Below, piece by piece: positions 21,674 through 33,205 of a stretch of 64,000 bases of DNA. The notes beneath the pieces were generated by a model that saw nothing but the letters and a program-made list of their open reading frames with translations, was not told the origin of the DNA and made no database searches. The stretch lies in contig JAAEAF010002804.1 of NCBI GenBank assembly GCA_011037195.1, positions 1-64,000 of the forward strand, written 5' to 3'. Position numbers and translations under genes: made by a program. Origin of the DNA: Triatoma infestans (Eukaryota; Arthropoda; Insecta; Hemiptera; Reduviidae). The number at the start of each line of letters is the position of its first letter. Positions within the stretch are counted from its first letter, which is position 1.

Positions 21674-22690
21674 TCTGGCGTGAAACACTCACACCAACTT
21701 TCTCAAACTCTAGTTTTCAAAATTATAATTGACACATTTTGTAGTTTGTGTACCAAATTTAATGAAATTCGTCGAAAACTGAAAAAAATTATCAATAAAA
21801 GCGCACTTCCGGTTTATTAGTTTTCTTGAAACTCAGAATTTTGGCCATCTATTTATTTTTAATTAATTTTGTTTGGATGATAGAATTGTGTATAATCAGC
21901 TATGATAGCACATTAGAGAAAACATAACCCATTATATCCATAACCTCTCCCCTAAAAGTGCCCATAAATAAATTTTCCCAGAGAAAAGTTTTAAATAAAA
22001 GTTGTAGATCTTTGTATATATAGTTTATATAGGAAGTTTCAAGAAAATCGTCGGAGCCATTATTGAGAAAATCGCGAAAAAAATGGGAAAAAATCAGTTA
22101 GTAAAATGGTAAAATAAACGCATATCCGGTCATCCGATTTTTTTCAAACTCCGAATTTCAACAATATATTTAATTATAATTAACATTATTTAGATGACAG
22201 AATTGTATAATAAACTGAAATTAGAGGAATCCATAAACCCCCCATCTATCCCCCAAAAGTACATTTAAATGGATTTTCCCGGTGAAATGTTTTATATAAA
22301 AGTTTTAGCTATTTGTATGTGTAGTTAATGTACAAAGTTTCAAGAAAATTGTTGGAGCCATCATTTTTGAGAAAATCACAAAAAAGTAAAAAAAAAAAAA
22401 TACTAGTAAAGTGGTAAGTGGAAGAGGTACTTCCGGTGGAGGAATTTTGATAGATAACGTATTGTCGGACCCCATAGTGATACCTAATGGAATATCAAGT
22501 TTCAACTTTCTACAGTTTCTCGTTTTTCAGCTATGCTGTTCACTACATACATACATACATACACAAACACCATTTTCTAAAAACCACTTTTTTGGACTAA
22601 GAACCTCAAAACGGATATTTCCGGTGAAAACTCGATTACAATACTTCGACACGATTACAATACTTCCTGTTACTAGGAGTAAGAGAAAGT
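21674..22690 (-). mobile_element. TH1 repeat, full-length copy, inverted
   Basis: A complete 1,017-bp copy between A-runs on both sides. The minus-strand 3' terminus TCTGGCGTGAAACACTCACAC is at 21674 and the 5' hairpin ends at 22690 (CCTGTTACTAGGAGTAAGAG on the plus strand). In place of the usual GT tract there is a (CATA)n tract at 22542-22563. Two modules with ACCGGAAGT-like sites are kept. Confidence 0.9.
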
Positions 22691-23396
22691 AAAAAAAAAA
22701 AAACATTGTAACTTGAAGAATACTTTTTTTTGTGTAATGTAAAAGGGATTGTTACTTACAGAGAAAGTTTATAGAATAATCGCTGTTAAGTTAAGAATAA
22801 GAATTCCATAGTTCAATATATTTTGGCCAATCACGTAGTAATTGCACCTAAAATACCACATTGTATAATTAGAAAATACATCATATGGGGACTACTACAT
22901 ATGGTGTGTAAGATTTTGCTGGTAAACGAAAAGGACCAGAGAGAATAAGAATACACAAGGAACATAGGACTCAGAGAGAAAAATCGAACAGAGTGATTTA
23001 GAGTGCCTAATTAACAGAGTTCCGGCCGGCCTTTTACTCGTATTTATTAGATGTAACAATTATTTATTGAAATTTAGATTTATTGTTATATAACTTTTTA
23101 TATGAAGATTAATTTCGATTGAATAAGAAATCATTTAATTCTTTTACCGGCTGAGGCTGCTAGATATCGCGATCAGTAATTATGTCTAATCTATATACTT
23201 AACATAATAGTCAGCCTACTTTCACTCTTATTGCCACTTACAAAACACAACTTCTCTCATTATTTTTTATTTTATAACTAGACACATTATTATAAAAGTT
23301 AAAACTTTTTTTAAACATCTGTTAATAAAAAATATTTTAGAAGTCCAATTCGTGTTATTTAAATCTAAAGTTTTTTACTTATCTGGTAAACAAAAA
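22691..23396. other. AT-rich spacer
   Basis: AT-rich; contains a GGCCGGCC palindrome near 23023. No gene or known element seen. Confidence 0.55.
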
Positions 23397-25390
23397 TCTG
23401 GCGTGAAACACTCACACAACTTTCTCTTATTCCAGTTTTCAAAATTAAATTCATAAATTTCATAGTTAGTGTACCACATTTAATGAAATTCGTCGGTGTT
23501 TTCATGGAGAAAACTGAAAAAAAAAAAAAAAAACTGTTCAGTAAAAATGCACTTCCGGTTTACTAATTTTCTTGAAACTCGGAATTTTGGGCATACTATT
23601 TATTTCTAATTAATTTTGTTTAGATGGTAGAATTTTATAATAAACTATGATAGCAGTTTAGAGAAAAACATAATTCCACCCCTCCCCCAACAGTCCCCTT
23701 AAATGACATTATCAGGAGAAATGTTTCAAATAAAAGTTGTAGCTCTTGATATGTATAGTACACATTACAAGAGCTATCCAACTTTAAAACGAAATCGTTG
23801 GAGCCGTTTTCGAGAAAATACCACAAAACTGAAAAATACACATTTCAGTAAAAAACGCTCCTTCCGGTCATCCGACTTTTTTCCAACTTGGAATTTCAAC
23901 CACATATTTAATTATAATTATATTATTTATATGCAAGAATCGTATAATAAACTGAAATAACACTTTAGAGGAAAATCTCACCCTACCTCTCCCCCAAAAG
24001 TGCCCTTAAATACATTTTTCTGGCGAAATGTTTCAAATAAAAGTTGTAGCTCTTTGTATGTGTAGCTGATATACCAAGTTTGAAGAAAATCGTTGGAGCC
24101 ATTTTTGAGAAAATCGCAATAAAGTAAAAAAAAAAAAAAAAAAAAACTAGTAAAGTGGTACTTCCGGTTGAGGAATTTTGACAGATACCCGGATTGGTGA
24201 TACCCAAACGGAATGTCAAGTATGAACTTTCTACGATTTTTCGTTTTTGAGCTATGCTGTTTATATACACACAGACATACACAGACCATACGGGGGCCAT
24301 GAAGACCACCCCGACTGCGGCGTTGGAAGTTCTCCTCAATCTGCCACCATTACACATTCTCGTTCGAGGCGAAGCCAGCATGAGAATATATAGGCTACTG
24401 CAGGGGCCGCCTCCCATCACCTTTACGCATGATCGCAATAACCAGAGGTTGATTGAGGAAATCAAGGCGGACTATCTTCTGGGGATGGCAACGGATAGGA
24501 TGGTTCGTAAGTATTTCTTTGAAAGGAACTTCCATATTGTCATACCGAGCAGAGGCGAATGGGGCTGCGACCCACCCCTGTTCGGTAACTCGATCTGGTA
24601 TACAAATGGATCCAAAACTCCGACTGGGGTCGGAGCTGGGGTCTACGGGGGCAAGCCTAAAGTTAAAATTAAGGCCAGCCTAGGGAAGTACGCCACGGTC
24701 TTTGAGGATGAAGTCGTGGCGTTACAACTCTGCGCTAGGGAGATTATAAGGCAAAGGATAGTGGGTAGAAGAGTGGCCATATACTCCGACAGTCAGGCAG
24801 CCCTGAAGGCACTTTCCTCACACCAAATAGTCTCAAGACTGGTGTGGGACTGCCTACTTGCTCTCACCGAGGTGGGTACTCGGAATAAACTGACACTCGC
24901 CTGGGTGCCGGGACATGCGGGGTTCCTGGGCAATGAGAGGGCGGATGCCCTAGCGAGGGAGGGTTCGCAGGATAACCTTTATAGGCCCCGATCCCTTCTG
25001 CGGCTTATCCAGGAGTATCATCCAAACTTCTATCAGGGGTGGATAGAAGATCAGCGTCTGCGTTGGTGGGAGGGAACACCAGGACAGAGGCAGGCAAAGC
25101 TCTTCATTAAAAGGACATGACGGAGCCGCTCTCAGCTTTGCTAGGATTGATTAGGAGGGCAAGGCTGGGGGCTGTTCTGTGACTTAATGGGATCCACAAT
25201 AGACCTCAATTTGTAGGTCGCAGTGGAATGAGGCTCACTCCCCCCCCCCGATTCTATTCTATTTTACAAAGACCATTTGCTAAAAACCACTTTTTTGGAC
25301 TCAGGGGACCATAAAACGGATATTTCCGGTGAAAACTCAATATCGAAAATTTTGACACGATTACAATACTTCCTCCTTAATAGGAGTATA
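23397..25390 (-). mobile_element. TH1 repeat, full-length copy, inverted, split by a LINE
   Basis: The minus-strand 3' end is at 23397 (TCTGGCGTGAAACACTC). Three modules follow to 24288, where 'cacagaccat' is interrupted by a LINE and resumes at 25270 with 'agaccatttgctaaaaacc'. The distal hairpin ends near 25390 (CCTCCTTAATAGGAG). It directly abuts a plus-strand TH1 3' part. Confidence 0.85.
24290..25269 (+). pseudogene. I/R1-like LINE fragment with RNase H, inserted in TH1
   Basis: A 7-bp TSD AGACCAT (24283-24289 and 25270-25276) defines the insertion. The open frame through 25120 encodes TTPTAALEVLLNLPPLH (the RT-to-RNase H linker typical of I/R1-like LINEs) and an RNase H domain: YTNGSK, FEDEVVAL, YSDSQAAL, WVPGHAG and NERADALAREG. 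The first catalytic Asp (usual YTDGSK) is Asn at codon 24605-24607. The zinc-knuckle C-terminus is deleted after FIKRT. The 3' end (ggtcgcagtgg...cccccccccc gattctattctatttt) has a short pentamer tail. The part of the open frame upstream of 24290 is TH1 sequence. Confidence 0.9.
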
Positions 25391-25586
25391 AATAAATAGA
25401 TGGTCAAAACTTCCAAGTTTCAAGAAAATTAGTAAACCGGAAGTGCACTTTTACTTGACAGTTTTTTTTTTTTAATTTTCGACGAATTTCATTAAATTTG
25501 GTACACAAACTATAAAATTTGTCAATTAAAATTTTGAGAACTGGAGTAACTGGAGAAAGTTATGTGAGTGTTTACACAGATTTTTT
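25387..25586 (+). mobile_element. TH1 repeat, 3' end fragment
   Basis: Only the last 200 bp are present: 'aataaatagatgg', 'aaaccggaagtgcac', 'tttgtcaattaaaattttg', 'gttatgtgagtgtttacacaga'. It joins the preceding inverted copy without spacer, so the two 5' or internal ends meet head to head. Confidence 0.75.
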
Positions 25587-25589
25587 GTC

Positions 25590-26225
25590 ATCAGTTTTTT
25601 TTTTTTTTTACGATCTTCTCGAAAACGGCTCCAACAATAAATCGTTATTAAATTCCGTATACTATTTACAAAGATATAATATTTATCACTTTTATTTGAA
25701 ACCTAAAACAATTTTTTTTCTGTGGGGTTCTAAGGGAACAGTAGCGTGTGTAAATTCAGTCATTGTATGGTTTCATCAACCTATATAGTATTAATAAACA
25801 TTAGAATCATTGATAGAATTTCCAATTTGAAAAATATCGGTTAACCGAAAGTGCAACTGCATACAGAATAGGTTTTTGAATTTTCACTAAAAAGAATAGA
25901 AAACGATTTCCTCTTTAAACTTTAAAAGCTCACTGCACATATAAAAACTTATCACTTTTACTAGACACATTTTTCTGAAAAAAAAAAACACAATTGATTT
26001 TATAGGGCTTTTGGTTGTTGTCTCTCAGTTAAGTTTAAAGTTAAACAATCGGATAAGAAAAATGTTGGTTGCGATAGTGGCGCCCTCGATATCCATTCAA
26101 TGTATAACTAACTCCCTACTACTTTTTTTTCTGTGACCAGCTAAAGTAAACATTGCACATTTAAATAAAATTGTTAATTTAATTGTAAAATTGGAATAAA
26201 AGAAAGTTGTGTGAATATATTTTTA
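25590..26225 (+). mobile_element. Diverged TH1 copy
   Basis: Two eroded modules are seen ('gatcttctcgaaaacggctcc', 'cttttatttgaaacc', 'ttaaccgaaagtgcaac') and a 3' remnant 'ataaaagaaagttgtgtgaat' near 26200. No hairpins remain. Confidence 0.55.
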
Positions 26226-27343
26226 TTTTTAAATAAATCTTTTGAGATACGTCTTCTATTGGAAGATCCATTTCCTAACTTAAACTAACAAATAGAGGTT
26301 ATTTCTAGAAACTCCATGGCCTCGCGAGGTTATTTAGAGGTTATTTACTAAAAGTACTTTTCTTTTTGCGCTTAGTGTAATATTGGTTTTTCTCTATTTT
26401 TCCCATTCGTTTATTTTATTCTTAACTTGACTAGTTTCTAAACTAGAATATATAAATAAAGTAATGCCCAATTATACAAACATGCGTGTTTCCCCGAATT
26501 TCTACTTGCTTTTATGAAAACTTTTAGATGAATACATTGCAATAAAACTATTCTTTGGTAAAAAAAAAAAAACCGGGTATAAAAAAATATAAATAAAATA
26601 AAACTATTAAAAGAAAAATGTCTATTTGATAAATATAACAAAATACGTATGGTAGAAACTCTTTATTATTAAACAATCAGAAGAAAACAAATAATCTTAA
26701 AATAACCAGTAGTCTGTTGAAGGTTATTTATAGATAACTTTATAAAGGCTATCCAAAATAAGTATGTACATAAATAAACAAATTGAAACAAGGCTCCTTA
26801 TACTTATTTGTAAGTTGTGCATCATGCAAATTTCAAGATTATTTAATGTGATAAACAGGATTGACAGGATAAATAGTATATACTGAAGTGATAAGATAGC
26901 TTATGTTTTATCTATTGCTGATGACCAATAGTCAGTGTGCTTGGATAATTAAACAAATTGGTAGATACAAATCAATGCAATCAATATTATTTTGAAGAAT
27001 TGATTGATTTTTTAACCATTTATTATTCACTAATTTTGAAATCTTCATACGGCTATTTATTCCTTAAAAATTGACCGAGAAGTACTACCTTACTGGTCAA
27101 AGTGTTTTTATTCAAATATTAAAGCAATGATGATTTTAAAATCCCTAATTTCATTTATCTAATCATCATCCCAATCAAGACGAATACGAGCATCTTTTTT
27201 TTTTTGCAATTTCATTAATAGAAAATAATTATTTTTCCGTTATTGAGTGGTTCACATTTCTTTTATATTTTAATTTTTTATAGCAAAACTTCACTTATTA
27301 ATAATTTTAATGAGACATATGTAATTGTCCCTCTCAGTTCCCT
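26226..27343. other. AT-rich spacer
   Basis: No gene or known repeat recognised. Short frames are AT-driven; an A-run lies near 26561-26571. Confidence 0.55.
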
Positions 27344-27691
27344 ACAACAAAGTAAACTCAGAGATATTTTGCGTGATAACCTGCTTCCATTTTGTAGTCA
27401 TCGACTGGTTTCAAGCGTTCGCCCTTCAACAACAGTGGTGATAATATAGACTTGCACAGAACAAAATCAGTTTATACATTCATGTGTTTATTATTTACTA
27501 ATACTCAAGTGTATAAACTGATTTTGTTCTGATTGATGCAAATCTGTGTTATCACTCTATTTATCAAGACATTCTGATGACGAACGAACGCCTGAAACCG
27601 GTCGATGATCACAAAATGAAGTAGATTATCATGGAAAATATCTCTGTTTCTTTCCAGCTCTGCGAACGCAACCACAACAAAGTAAACTCAG
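27344..27691. mobile_element. Inverted-repeat element with hammerhead-like arms (E2) and TSD
   Basis: Target duplication ACAACAAAGTAAACTCAG (27344-27361 and 27674-27691) brackets a 312-bp element. The arms (27362-27430 and 27570-27645) are inverted copies and homologous to E1 at 6266-6631: CAGAGATATTTTGCGTGATAA at the left end, and 'cctgaaaccggtcgatg' in the right arm. The core is eroded: the right arm has 'attctgatgacgaacgaacgcctgaaac' (CTGATGA and GAAAC kept). The centre is an AT-rich inverted stretch. The element ends 'gcaaccacaac', as E1 does. Confidence 0.65.
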
Positions 27692-28828
27692 ATTAGATAA
27701 AATCTGTTGTGGCTGTAAGTTTGGATCTTAATTTATATATCTTCTATATTCTAAGTTTAATACACTATTCATTATGTTTTATCAGTTATATATTTTTAAG
27801 AACCATTTATCTTTACAAGTTGGCTACTATCTTTCCTAGTTCCCTTCTTTCTACCTTACTGGGCAGTGTTTTATTTCCATTTCTTTATGGTTCTTTTGTT
27901 TATCTTACGCCAGTCTCTAGCCTTGCAGCCATATGACTTCACGCAGCCAATATAAACCACACAATCTAAAATAACTATTCATATCGAGCGTTGAGTTACG
28001 GGTATCAGTCAGAGCGGGATGATCTGCATCCATATCTCCGTTCTCACAGATGTTTCAGACATCCTTGTGCAATGCAGATGTTTGTTCAAGTAATATTCCC
28101 AGTAGCAACTCGGAAACACATTCTTGGCAAATTAGGTGGGAGCGTATGTTCTCTAAGCTCTTCCCAACGTTTTACCTGCTTTCTTGGAGTGTTTATCTTC
28201 ATTCTGCTTTTTAAAATATTTGTGTTTTCGGAGTTGTGGAGGGTCTGCAGCCTGTTAGTTGAACACCCTGCCATAATGCAGAAAAGTATGCATGGTATAC
28301 GACTTTACATATGATCTCAGAAGTAACAAACTCTGTATAGCAACTAAATAAATTCTAAACAAAATTTTACTCTCAAGTTATGTATTATATTTTTCACTAA
28401 CAATCAAAACTAGTAAAATATTTTAAAACCTGTAAATCAAAGAGAATATAAAGTGAGAGAAGATTACCTTCACAACAGGTTAAAGAATTTTATGTTAATA
28501 GTTGTTATTATATTACAATTTTATATTTTGTTTACTGCAGTTAAATTTATTACCTATATTGATTTTTATAAAATGTTGAAACATATTTTAAATTTAAAAA
28601 CTTATATTTTACTTATATTATTAATATTATATTTCAATTAATCCTTGAAATTTAATTGATTGAAAGGTGGCAAACTAGACTACTTTTACTCTCTAAAGAT
28701 TAAAGAATATTTTTTACTCTTTAAGATTAAAATCAAAGTTAAGAACTCAATTATATTAATGAATGCTAGAGACTTACTGCACTATATAATCAATTTATTA
28801 TCAAGGGCTTAATTTAGAAATATATGGA
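27692..28828. other. AT-rich spacer with unassigned open frames
   Basis: Plus-strand open frames at 27709-27936 and 27991-28314 contain hydrophobic stretches, but their codon content follows local composition and they have no recognised motif. I do not call them genes. Splice signals were not convincing. Confidence 0.5.
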
Positions 28829-28857
28829 AGAGAGAGAGAGAGAGAGAGAGTGTGTGT
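28828..28857. repeat. (GA)n(TG)n microsatellite
   Basis: A GA tract runs into a short TG tract; no associated element is evident. Confidence 0.8.
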
Positions 28858-29789
28858 AATGGAGGCTGTAGACAAGTTGTTGTCGGGTCAAAATTTGGTG
28901 CAGAAATCTATTTCAATTGGTAATAGAAATCTGTTTTTCAACTCTGTAGGTTGTCTTGAGTATGAACTCTTATGGTGGGCGAAGCGGGAAATACTTGGGC
29001 TTTAGTGTAGAAGCAGCGACAGTGACGTTATCTTTCGAATAGCCAGAGAACTAGAATAGAAAGGCCTCTTTTCATTTATTTTGACAATTTCCATGATTTC
29101 AATTTTTAATTTCTCTTTATCCTTTTTTTTTTTCCAATTTAACTTATTGTTTTGCATGATTTATCAAGTCTAACCAAAATTATGGTTAATTTATTTCATA
29201 AACAGTCAATAGCATTGCACCTCACCACCACGCATATGTCACAAACGGCTTGAATTTCTTAATAATCGTCCCAAAATTAATTTATAACGTCCCAAATTAC
29301 TTTAATTAATTTGTTCATTTTTAAATTACAAACACAATAACAAAATTGTCTTTCCCTAAACAAATATACTATATACAGATTGAATAATCCAATGAAGATA
29401 ATCCGTCTTCCATAGCAAAAGGAACAAACACTTGCTGTTTTTGTTTACACACCTTTATTTATAACTAAATTAAACTAAAACACAGTGTTTTGATTTATCC
29501 TTGTACTTTATTTGCCAATTTCCTTTTTGCTCTACTATCACACCAATTGAAGTAATTCTTGTATTGTGTTTTTCTTTTTATTAAAATATAAAACATTTGA
29601 TATGAATAATAAATCTTTAACTAATTAGCCAGAATAATAATTCAATTTTATTAATTAATTAGTTCAATGTAAATTGATAAGATGGGAAGCGAGTCTTGTT
29701 CCACCGTGACCTAAGCTAAAGTGGTTATTGTGGATTAGTCCACAAAAATATTTCTTTACTATATTAGTCCAATGTAATGTAGTAAAGGA
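28858..29789. other. AT-rich spacer
   Basis: A less AT-rich stretch at 28860-29050 ('cttatggtgggcgaagcggg') has no recognised coding or repeat identity. The remainder is AT-rich. Confidence 0.5.
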
Positions 29790-29792
29790 ATA

Positions 29793-30134
29793 ATGATAAG
29801 ATTCAAGAAAATTATATTTCCTACAAGTAGAAAGGAAGAGATAAAAATAAAGAATAATTTAGTGAAGAGAAAAACATCGGAAGATTTCGGAAACAAGTTA
29901 GAAGTTGATTCAAAAAGGGAATCAAAAACTGTTCTATCGTGTATCAAAAGGGTTAGGAAAGAGAGACCACCCCTCATAATAAAACTAATAAAAGGCAAAG
30001 TGGGTAAAATTTTACAAAACAATGATCAGATAATGAAAAGATGGAGGGTTTATTTTAGGGATGTTCATAAATTTACAAAGGAAGAACCTGGTGAAGAAAA
30101 ACGATCATCCATAAATGATTATGGATTGGATTAG
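29793..30134 (+). pseudogene. LINE fragment upstream of RT (YGSExW-type group, tentative)
   Basis: The 113-codon frame is basic and contains NKLEVDSKRESKTVLSCIKRVRKER, KGKVGKILQNNDQIMKRWRVYFRDV and a glutamate-rich end. The order 'FW..IKR..., G.IL.....I..RW..YF..L' is typical of the linker between endonuclease and RT in several LINE groups. No RT follows here. Group assignment is by resemblance only. Confidence 0.5.
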
Positions 30135-30339
30135 GGATTACGGGTTGGAGGAGAGCATGGAAAACAGAGGGAGAGAAAACCTGGTAAGTCGATGGAGAAA
30201 CGAAGAAAAACACTATTTCATTTTCAAAAAAAAGAGTGGCCGCTTAATAGTTGCTTAATCACTTGTGGGAACAACATAGTTATTAATTGATTTGTGCGAG
30301 TAATCATAGAATACATAGTTTTAAGTAAATATAAAAAAA
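30135..30339. other. Unassigned spacer
   Basis: Continues as purine-rich then AT-rich DNA between two LINE remnants; no motif recognised. Confidence 0.4.
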
Positions 30340-30860
30340 TATGTATTCATTCATTTGGTCCCACATATATGGGACTGTATAATACCAAGCGAATCCAGGA
30401 GAATTTCCTCGGTAATTGTCGTAAGATGACATCGATCGATTCCGGCCTTGTCAAAAAAATTTACTGTGGTATGTGGCTTTACCTCAAAGTTTCTGTCTCC
30501 AAATTTCTCGCGATACTTTTCTTTAAGATGAGGTATGCATTTTTCATATATATACTCTTCTTTTCTTTGTCTACTTTATCCCCTTTGCTTGGAACATTGG
30601 ATTCGAAACGAACGGTCGGATCGATAATTAGTGCGTTTGAAGTCTTATCGAAAACTACTTTATCCAAGCAAATGTAACCCCTTTCGGCAAGAAGTGCTGC
30701 GATTCTTTTCTTAACACTATGGTGGCGGCGTGTGACAAGGAGCATGTTCTTTGGACAATTTCCTAGCACCGGTGCTCTGCCATATTTGCATATGCCGGTT
30801 CTCTGCCATATTTGCGGCAGAGGGGTCCAACACCTTCATTTGTCAGTCCTCCGACACCGG
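30340..30860 (-). pseudogene. RLE-type (R2-like) LINE endonuclease remnant
   Basis: On the minus strand: GNCPKNMLLVTRRHHSVKKRIAALL, then ERGYICLDKVVFDKT and IIDPTVRFE followed by DKEKKSIY. This is the order of the restriction-like endonuclease of R2-type LINEs (knuckle, RHH, then a D...E...K core). Further downstream FGDRNFEVKP and SPIYVGP are readable in another frame (30350-30480). The Cys/His knuckle upstream is damaged by a 26-bp tandem duplication near 30776-30825 ('tctgccatatttgc' twice). Plus-strand frames here are antisense shadows. A second copy is at 40736-41070. Confidence 0.7.
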
Positions 30861-31500
30861 TTCTTCGCGCTGAGGAGCATAATTAACATTTATTGAGCTT
30901 CAAAGTATTAACCCATTCTGACCCTGTTTAATATTTACGATTGTAGATAAATTGATTGGATTTCGGGTTTTCTTTGAAGTGGAATACGCGCCAGCTCCCT
31001 GCCATTTAAAGTGACAACCCTCATCATAAGGCATTTCCTGCAGGGATTGCCTTACCTTCTTTGTGTTTCGGTTCACTTCCATATCACGACATCCAGAGAC
31101 CTAATCTGCCAGCACAATCTGATCCCAGCATTTCGTAATTAAAAAATGATTGGAAGTGTCCATCATTAAACTCTTTCTAACTTCTGAGCGATGGACCAGT
31201 GTTGAAGAGAAGCCTCCCAACGGAATCTTAACAATCCCAATCCTCGAAAACGCCTGTGAGCCTACATCATTGCTGAAGCAATATTGGCAGGAGTCCTATC
31301 ATAGATTTAACACTCCTACGGATAATAATGTATATATTTTCAAGGAGTTTAGGGAGAGTATGATGCCAATCACAACTGCAAAAAACTGCAGTAAGCGATT
31401 CTCATGAGAGTATTTCGAGAGATTGGGAGATTTTTACTTCCCCTTATTCAAAAAAAACAAAATAAGTATAGATTAAAACTGAGAAAAACAAACACTCTTC
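30861..31500. other. Unassigned region with two short open frames
   Basis: A minus-strand frame (30900-31082) contains MPYDEGCHFKWQGAGAYST, and a plus-strand frame (31150-31407) has KQYWQESYHRFNTPTDNN. Neither belongs to a family I recognise. Both lie between two LINEs, so they may be remnants of another mobile element. Confidence 0.35.
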
Positions 31501-31604
31501 AAACAAAACAATCTTTCAAAGGAAAGGTTATCTAAAGTTATACGGTAAACATTCATCTGTTTTTGCTCTGTACCTTATTTTACATTTTTTATAATTTATA
31601 AATC

Positions 31605-32275
31605 ATGTCTAATACAAAAAGTTGTTTTAAGTGCGAAGTTGGGTTAAATGACAGTGAATTATCAAGTGATTGCGTGTTTAATTGCGATGATTGTAGTAAT
31701 TTCGTTCATAAGGCATGTGCTGGTCTGTCGGCATCTGAAATGAAATGTATGTCTCTCAAGAAGTGTTCTTTAACATTTTTAAGCCAGGACTGTGAAATTC
31801 GTTTGAAAGACTTACCAAGTATTAAGATCATCCTTATTAAACTGACTAACGAATTTGCTGAGTTTAAGAAACAAATTAGTGCAGAGTTATCCACTCCTGT
31901 TTACAATAACATAGTTGTGCAGGGTAATCTTATTATGGATTACGAAGACCGCATGTTGAGAAAAAACAACTTGATAATGTTCAATGTTCCTGAATGTAAT
32001 TCTTCTATTATTGAGGAGAGGAACGTAAAAATTATAACCACGAAAAGGTAAGCGAAATTATTAATGCTGTTGGTGTAAAAGAACAAAAAGTTACTTCCGT
32101 ATTTAGACTGGGAAAGCCTACAGAAAGTAAGATACGCCCTCTAAAAATTATATTTGTAAATAGAGAAACGGCACTAGATGTATTTAAAAAGAGAAATACT
32201 CTAATCGACCAGAGCAACTTCAAAAATATTAGCATCAGAAGAGATTCTACACCTATGAAAAAGAGATTTAATTAA
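31605..32275 (+). pseudogene. LINE ORF1: PHD-like finger plus RNA-binding-type region
   Basis: The first frame (31605-32051) starts MSNTKSCFKC and has C7, C10, C27, C30, H35, C38 and later Cys at 54 and 62, a C4HC3 PHD-like pattern. A helical linker follows and then KNNLIMFNVPE. After a frameshift near 32050 the continuation reads VSEIINAVGVKEQKVTSVFRLGKP and RPLKIIFVNRE, typical of the ORF1 protein of CR1/Jockey-superfamily elements (nucleic acid binding, chaperone role). A second shift near 32270 leads to RQQLDERIKAGERNLTIKYFR. Confidence 0.7.
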
Positions 32276-32394
32276 GCACTTGCGGCAGCAATTAGACGAA
32301 CGTATCAAAGCTGGTGAAAGAAATTTAACTATCAAATATTTTAGAGGTTATCCTAGAATAGTTAATTCAACGGACTTAAAAAAACCCAGTTACA

Positions 32395-33205
32395 ATTTTA
32401 TTATCAAAATGCAAACAGGATTAGATCAAAACTAGACAATTTATTAATAAATACCAAATTGAACACGTATGATGTGATTAGCCTAATAGAAACCAATCTA
32501 ACTGACTACATAAACAATTCTGAACTTCGGTTAGACTCTTACAAAATCCTTAGAAAGGATAGAAGCATTGAAACTAGTTTGAAAAGTCCGGTGGAGGTGT
32601 ACTAATTGCGGTACAACAACATATTCCCTGCACAGTAGTCAAATTAAGATCCAGTCAGAAACAATTGTTCGTCAAACTTAAGTGTGGTAAACTGACAGTA
32701 TTGGTTGGTGCTGTATATATTCCTCCATCATCCTCCCTAGAAACCTACCAGCTTCATTGTGCAACTATAGAAGAGATTTTTAGCACATCTTCATACCATA
32801 CAGCCTTTATAATGGGCGACTTCAACATTCCTTTCTCAGAATGGTCCGGTTATGAACAGTATTCCAATGTCAATATCTTTTCTCCAAGACGACTCATTAG
32901 TGATACATATGCCTTTGCTCAAATAAGACAAATAAACACTGTCAAAAATGAACGTGGTCGTCAGTTTCTAGATCTTATTTTTTCGAATAGCTGCAGTACC
33001 GTAGTCAGCAGGGCTATTGATCCACTATTTAAGACCGAAGGATACCATCCTCCGCTGAAATTTTCTTTCGTTCATGCCTGTGATTCAACAATTGTTAGTC
33101 ACCCTTATCTAGTCTACGATTACCTTAAATGTGATTTCAAGTCCATATCAGATAGTTTATTAACATTAGACTATCAGATAGTTTTGAAAGTTTTAATAGA
33201 TTAAT
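32395..33205 (+). pseudogene. LINE ORF2 N-terminus: apurinic-type endonuclease
   Basis: It begins with FYYQNANRIRSKLDNLL and DVISLIETNL (catalytic Glu of the APE fold). After a frameshift near 32585 it continues with SGGGVLIAV, LVGAVYIPPSS, FIMGDFNIPFSEW (GDFN motif) and EGYHPPLKFSF, where the usual SDH near the C-terminal end has become GYH. This domain nicks target DNA in target-primed reverse transcription. The largest intact part is 32665-33204. Confidence 0.75.

Noticed and set aside
24254..24290. Fusion of TH1 sequence with the RNase H frame as a new gene
   Set aside because: The frame merely continues by chance through the TSD into TH1; LINE homology begins after 24290.
27991..28314. 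107-codon plus-strand frame as a membrane protein
   Set aside because: Hydrophobicity follows AT-rich codons; there is no family motif, no splice context and an equally long frame on the other strand.
30294..30677. 127-codon plus-strand frame
   Set aside because: It is antisense to the RLE-type LINE remnant, whose minus-strand motifs (RRHH, IIDPTVRFE) explain the sequence better.
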